The notes beneath the pieces are model-generated. The model had not been told where the DNA came from. It saw only the letters and a program-made list of their open reading frames with translations, and ran no database searches. Positions 61,159 through 64,000 of a DNA stretch of 64,000 bases are shown piece by piece. Where the stretch lies: NCBI RefSeq assembly GCF_000826685.1, contig NZ_JROO01000009.1:62001-126000 (forward strand). The letters run 5' to 3'. The DNA comes from Streptomonospora alba. GTDB taxonomy: Bacteria > Actinomycetota > Actinomycetes > Streptosporangiales > Streptosporangiaceae. A program made the translations under genes and the position numbers. The number at the start of each line of letters is the position of its first letter. Within the stretch, counting starts at the first letter, position 1.

Positions 61159-62682
61159 CTAGCTCGCCGCGGCCGCGGGCTCCGGCGTGTTCATCAGCTC
61201 GATGGCGCTGCGCGAGATCCGCGACCAGTGGACCGCGAGCCACACGGCGGACAGGACGCCGACCGTCCCGGCACCGACGATGACCACCTGCGTGCTGGTG
61301 ACCTCCACCAGCAGGCTGGCCAGCGCGATCCCGATGCCCTGTGCGGCCTGCAGTCCCGCAGCCACCAGGCCGAACGCCAAGCCGCGCCCCTCGGCGGGCA
61401 CGCACAGTACGAACGCGGCGTTGGCGACGAACTGGTAAGACGCCGCAGCGCCCGAGACCACCAGTAGCGTGACCATCGCCCACATCGGAGGGTCGGCCAG
61501 CCACAGCAGCAGCGGCGCGGAGGCGGCCACGGCCATCGGCCCCATCATGTGCATGCGCCTCGTGGGGTTGATGAACCGCGTCAGCACGAAGCCGCCGACC
61601 ACTGCGCCCAGCGACGGCCCCGCCATGATGAAACCCGCGGCGGTGGAGCCCGCGCCGGCCTCGTCGGCAAGGGGGTTGGCCAGCCCGTAGGGCATCATGT
61701 AGATCCCCGCCAGCCAAGCGAACAGGCCGAGCGTGCGCAGGCGGGAGTCGCCGAAGACGAGCCGCGTGCCGTCGCGTGTCACCTGCCACAGGGACGGGCG
61801 GGAGTCGCCGTCCTCTCGGGGAGCAGGGCGGTGGCGCACGCCGAAGTAGAGGATCGCGGCCGAGGCGAGGAACGTCAGTCCGTTGAACATCACGGCCGAG
61901 TTGGCGCCGATCATGGCGACGATCCAGCCGCCGGCCGCCAGCCCTACCAGTGTTCCGGTCTGGGAGGTCAGCTGCAGGATGGCCGAGCCGGCGATGTAGC
62001 GCTCGCCCTGCACGATCTCGGACAGCAGCGCGGCGCGAGCGGCCCCGAACGGCACCAGCGGCAGGGTGGACAGGAACAGCAGCGCCCAGATCGCCCAGAT
62101 CGGCAGACCGGGGATGCCCATCGCGGCGACCAGTACCGCGCGGACGACGTCGCAGACGATGAGTACGCGCCGCCGCGGGAAGAGGTCGGCGAGCCCGGAC
62201 AGCAGCGGCCCGCCGACGACCTGGGGGATGAAGGTGAGGGCGAGGGTGATCCCGGCGGCCAGCGCCGACGACGTCTGCTCGTAGACGAGCACCGTGAGCG
62301 CGATGTTGAGCAGGAAGTTTCCGGTGATCGCCAGTGCCTGCGCCGACCACAGCGCGCGGTACTCGGGTACCCGCAGGACCTCGCGGTAGCCGCTCCGCCA
62401 GTCGGAGGGAGGCTCCGGTCGGTCGGACTCCTCGGGTCCCTGCGCCGCCGCGGTGTCGCCTGGCCCCTCGGGTCCCTCGGGGGAGCCGAAATCGGCCGGG
62501 GCGGGGGGATCGCCGTCGGCCTCGGCGACGGCGGCGGTGGTGGTGGGACCTCCCTGTGACGGATCTGCGGCTTCGTCGGGGACTGCTCCGGCTGCGTCGC
62601 CTCCAGGGTGCGGTGGGTTCGCCTGTCCGCGGGCCCGAGGGGGGACGCTGGCTTCGCGGCTGTCCATGTGCGGATCGCCCAC
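61159..62682 (-). CDS. MFS transporter (MFS_1/TMS-like) with long N-terminal tail
   Basis: A 507-residue permease. The first 95 residues are a Pro/Gly/Glu-rich cytoplasmic extension, then 12 helices begin at EYRALWSAQALAITGNFLLN. ALTFIPQVVGGPLLSGLADL and PRRRVLIVCDVVRAV are loop 2-3 features of the macrolide/DHA3-type MFS group. The GTG at 62682 follows AAGGGAG at good spacing. Substrate unknown; drug efflux is likely for the group. Confidence 0.88.
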   Translation of the reverse strand: MGDPHMDSREASVPPRARGQANPPHPGGDAAGAVPDEAADPSQGGPTTTAAVAEADGDPPAPADFGSPEGPEGPGDTAAAQGPEESDRPEPPSDWRSGYREVLRVPEYRALWSAQALAITGNFLLNIALTVLVYEQTSSALAAGITLALTFIPQVVGGPLLSGLADLFPRRRVLIVCDVVRAVLVAAMGIPGLPIWAIWALLFLSTLPLVPFGAARAALLSEIVQGERYIAGSAILQLTSQTGTLVGLAAGGWIVAMIGANSAVMFNGLTFLASAAILYFGVRHRPAPREDGDSRPSLWQVTRDGTRLVFGDSRLRTLGLFAWLAGIYMMPYGLANPLADEAGAGSTAAGFIMAGPSLGAVVGGFVLTRFINPTRRMHMMGPMAVAASAPLLLWLADPPMWAMVTLLVVSGAAASYQFVANAAFVLCVPAEGRGLAFGLVAAGLQAAQGIGIALASLLVEVTSTQVVIVGAGTVGVLSAVWLAVHWSRISRSAIELMNTPEPAAAAS

Positions 62683-62949
62683 TCGGCGACTCCCTTACTG
62701 GGTCACAAAGGTGTCACTCTAAGTTGTTGGTTGATGACCTACCGTTCCTGATGTGTGCGCTTTTCCGCAAGTCGTTTGGGCCTATTCGTTTCTGTTTCGT
62801 TGTAGGCACTTGGCCCGCACCGGGGATTCATGTGGCTGAAGGTCCGTTTTGACCAGGTAATCCGGGGGTAAAGGCTGTGCTGCGCGAAGCGGCTCCGAAC
62901 GGGCCGAGTCCCGAAATGAAATCCGAAGCGGCGCCCTGCGCGGCCGGTC

Positions 62950-63303
62950 TCACCCCCAGCCGAGGTCGTGCAGGCGTTCGTCGTCGATGCCGAAGTGGTG
63001 GGCGATTTCGTGGATCACGGTGATGCGGACCTCCTCGACCACCTCCTCGGGCGTGGAGCACACGGCGCAGATCTCCCTCCAGTAGATCGAGATCTGGTCG
63101 GGCAGGACGCCGAAGTAGCCCTCGCCGCGCTCGGTCAGCGGCACGCCCTCGTAAAGGCCGAGCAGACCTTGCTCGGGCGGGTTCTCCGCGACTGTGATCA
63201 CCACGTTGTCCATGTAGCCGGTCAGGTTCTCGGGAATGGCGTCGAGGGCGTCGGCGACAAGCTCCTCGAACCGTGCGAGCGTCAGTTCCACCACGCTTCG
63301 CAT
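62950..63303 (-). CDS. small zincin-like metallopeptidase
   Basis: A 117-residue protein of the bacterial metallopeptidase (DUF1025-type) family. The active site is VIHEIAHHFGIDDERLHDLG, where HEIAHH is the HExxH zinc motif. FEELVADALDAIPENL is the usual N-terminal helix. The ATG at 63303 gives MRSVVELTLARFEEL. It is divergent from the metallophosphoesterase gene. Confidence 0.92.
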   Translation of the reverse strand: MRSVVELTLARFEELVADALDAIPENLTGYMDNVVITVAENPPEQGLLGLYEGVPLTERGEGYFGVLPDQISIYWREICAVCSTPEEVVEEVRITVIHEIAHHFGIDDERLHDLGWG

Positions 63304-63457
63304 TGTGCGGCATGGGGCAATGGGCGGCGAGGCCGATACCGGTGGTCCGGTCGGTGCGGGCGCAGGGCCGGGTCCGCCGCCGCTGCACGGCCGCCGCGGG
63401 CCCATGCGGGCGTCGGCAGCGGGCGCGCAGGGGCATGATGGAGAGGTGTTATCGCGT

Positions 63458-64000
63458 GTGAGACCCCGACTGGTGGAGGCCGTACGAGTCGCCGCCTCCT
63501 GGTTCAGCCGCATCCGCCGGGGCCGCACCTGGCGTTTCGGTGCCGTCGTGGTCGCGGCGCTTCTGGGCGGCTGGCTCGGGCTCGCCCTGGGCGGGCAGAT
63601 CGTCGCGCCCATCGGCCCTGCCGACGTGGAGTTCAGCGTCAGCCCCGACTGGGACGGCAGGACCGTCGTCGACGTCTCGCCGCTCGGCAGGCTGGAGTTC
63701 GACACCCACTCGGCGCCGGTGAGTTTCCGCGCCTCCATCTCCGAGATCCGGCTGTCGGCCGCACAGGAGATGTTCCAGAACCCCGAGGCGATCAACCGCA
63801 TGGCCCAGAGCATCGGCGACGAGCTGCGCCAGGGTGTCATCCGGCTGTTCGCCCAGGCCGTGGTCGCCTCGGTGGCGGGGGCGGGCGTCACGGCGCTGCT
63901 CCTGTTCCGGGACTGGCGGCGGGCCGGGATGAGCGCGTTGACGGCGCTGCTCGTGCTCGCGGGCGCGGGCGGGGCCAGTGCGGCGACGTTCAACCCCGCC
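63458..64000 (+). CDS. membrane metallophosphoesterase, 5' part
   Basis: The frame is open from a GTG at 63458 (or 63446) to the window end, so the 3' part is missing. It shows one helix near residues 30-50 (GAVVVAALLGGWLGLALGGQ), an extracellular beta-rich domain (VEFSVSPDWDGRTVVDVSPL) and two more helices (VASVAGAGVTALLLF; LTALLVLAGAGGASAATFNP). This N-terminal layout is that of actinobacterial membrane-anchored metallophosphoesterases; the catalytic domain would lie beyond the window, so the name is tentative. Confidence 0.6.
   Translation, partial: MRPRLVEAVRVAASWFSRIRRGRTWRFGAVVVAALLGGWLGLALGGQIVAPIGPADVEFSVSPDWDGRTVVDVSPLGRLEFDTHSAPVSFRASISEIRLSAAQEMFQNPEAINRMAQSIGDELRQGVIRLFAQAVVASVAGAGVTALLLFRDWRRAGMSALTALLVLAGAGGASAATFNPA

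Noticed and set aside
59210-62350. A 1046-codon open frame on the minus strand
   Set aside because: It overlaps the dehydrogenase and PspC genes antisense and the MFS transporter out of frame; no domain is recognisable.

Overview
The window is chromosomal DNA of a high-GC actinomycete, most likely a Streptosporangiales member near Nocardiopsis or Streptomonospora. This rests on codon use and on marker families: Lsr2, two DUF574 methyltransferases, a DUF397 protein, a DinB/DUF664 protein, an actinobacterial HelD-type ATPase, a CGNR zinc-finger regulator and PspC. The genus is inferred, not shown.

Positions 1-20,400 are ordinary chromosome. They hold an Old Yellow Enzyme (cut by the window edge), small methyltransferase and hydrolase genes, two MFS transporters, small stand-alone enzymes (DinB, RibD-type reductase, DUF899) and a TetR/EthD pair. 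A complete tripartite tricarboxylate transporter locus follows (tctC2-tctB-tctA-tctC1 on the minus strand). It is divergent from a CitA/DcuS-type sensor kinase and response regulator, so citrate-like acids are probably sensed and imported here. Lsr2 closes this part.

Positions 20,400-36,300 carry regulators paired with their targets. These are an ArsR/SRPBCC/reductase operon with a probable leaderless start, a HelD-like RNA polymerase-recycling ATPase with a palindrome inside its promoter, a TetR-controlled DrrAB-type drug exporter with two matching operators, and an FAD monooxygenase with its own operator beside a TetR gene reduced to its first 32 codons. A divergent CGNR regulator/TSUP exporter pair ends this part.

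Positions 36,300-39,200 are a graveyard of fragments: a 28-nt tRNA-Met piece, part of an acyl-CoA synthetase and an ABC ATPase cut at Walker A. Among them is one intact, visibly AT-richer amidohydrolase.

Positions 39,199-59,146 look like a tRNA-Lys genomic island. The intact tRNA-Lys (59,147-59,219, minus) and a truncated copy of its 3' part are contained in 168-bp direct repeats lying exactly 19,990 bp apart. Inside are intact cargo genes: a DUF1963 protein, a CPBP protease, two secreted pectate lyases under a LacI-type operator, a DUF574 methyltransferase, an Mrr-type nuclease and an EACC1-caspase-RDD conflict module. The island also holds many wrecks: cas1, a beta-lactamase-like gene, wecB, VanZ (two copies), DUF429, IS3 and IS110 pieces, a serine recombinase, ImmA/IrrE and a Rep-like fragment. 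No intact integrase is present, so the island appears immobile and decaying.

Positions 59,220-64,000 return to ordinary chromosome: a glucose-1-dehydrogenase-like enzyme, PspC, an MFS transporter, a small HExxH metalloprotease and the start of a membrane metallophosphoesterase that runs off the window.
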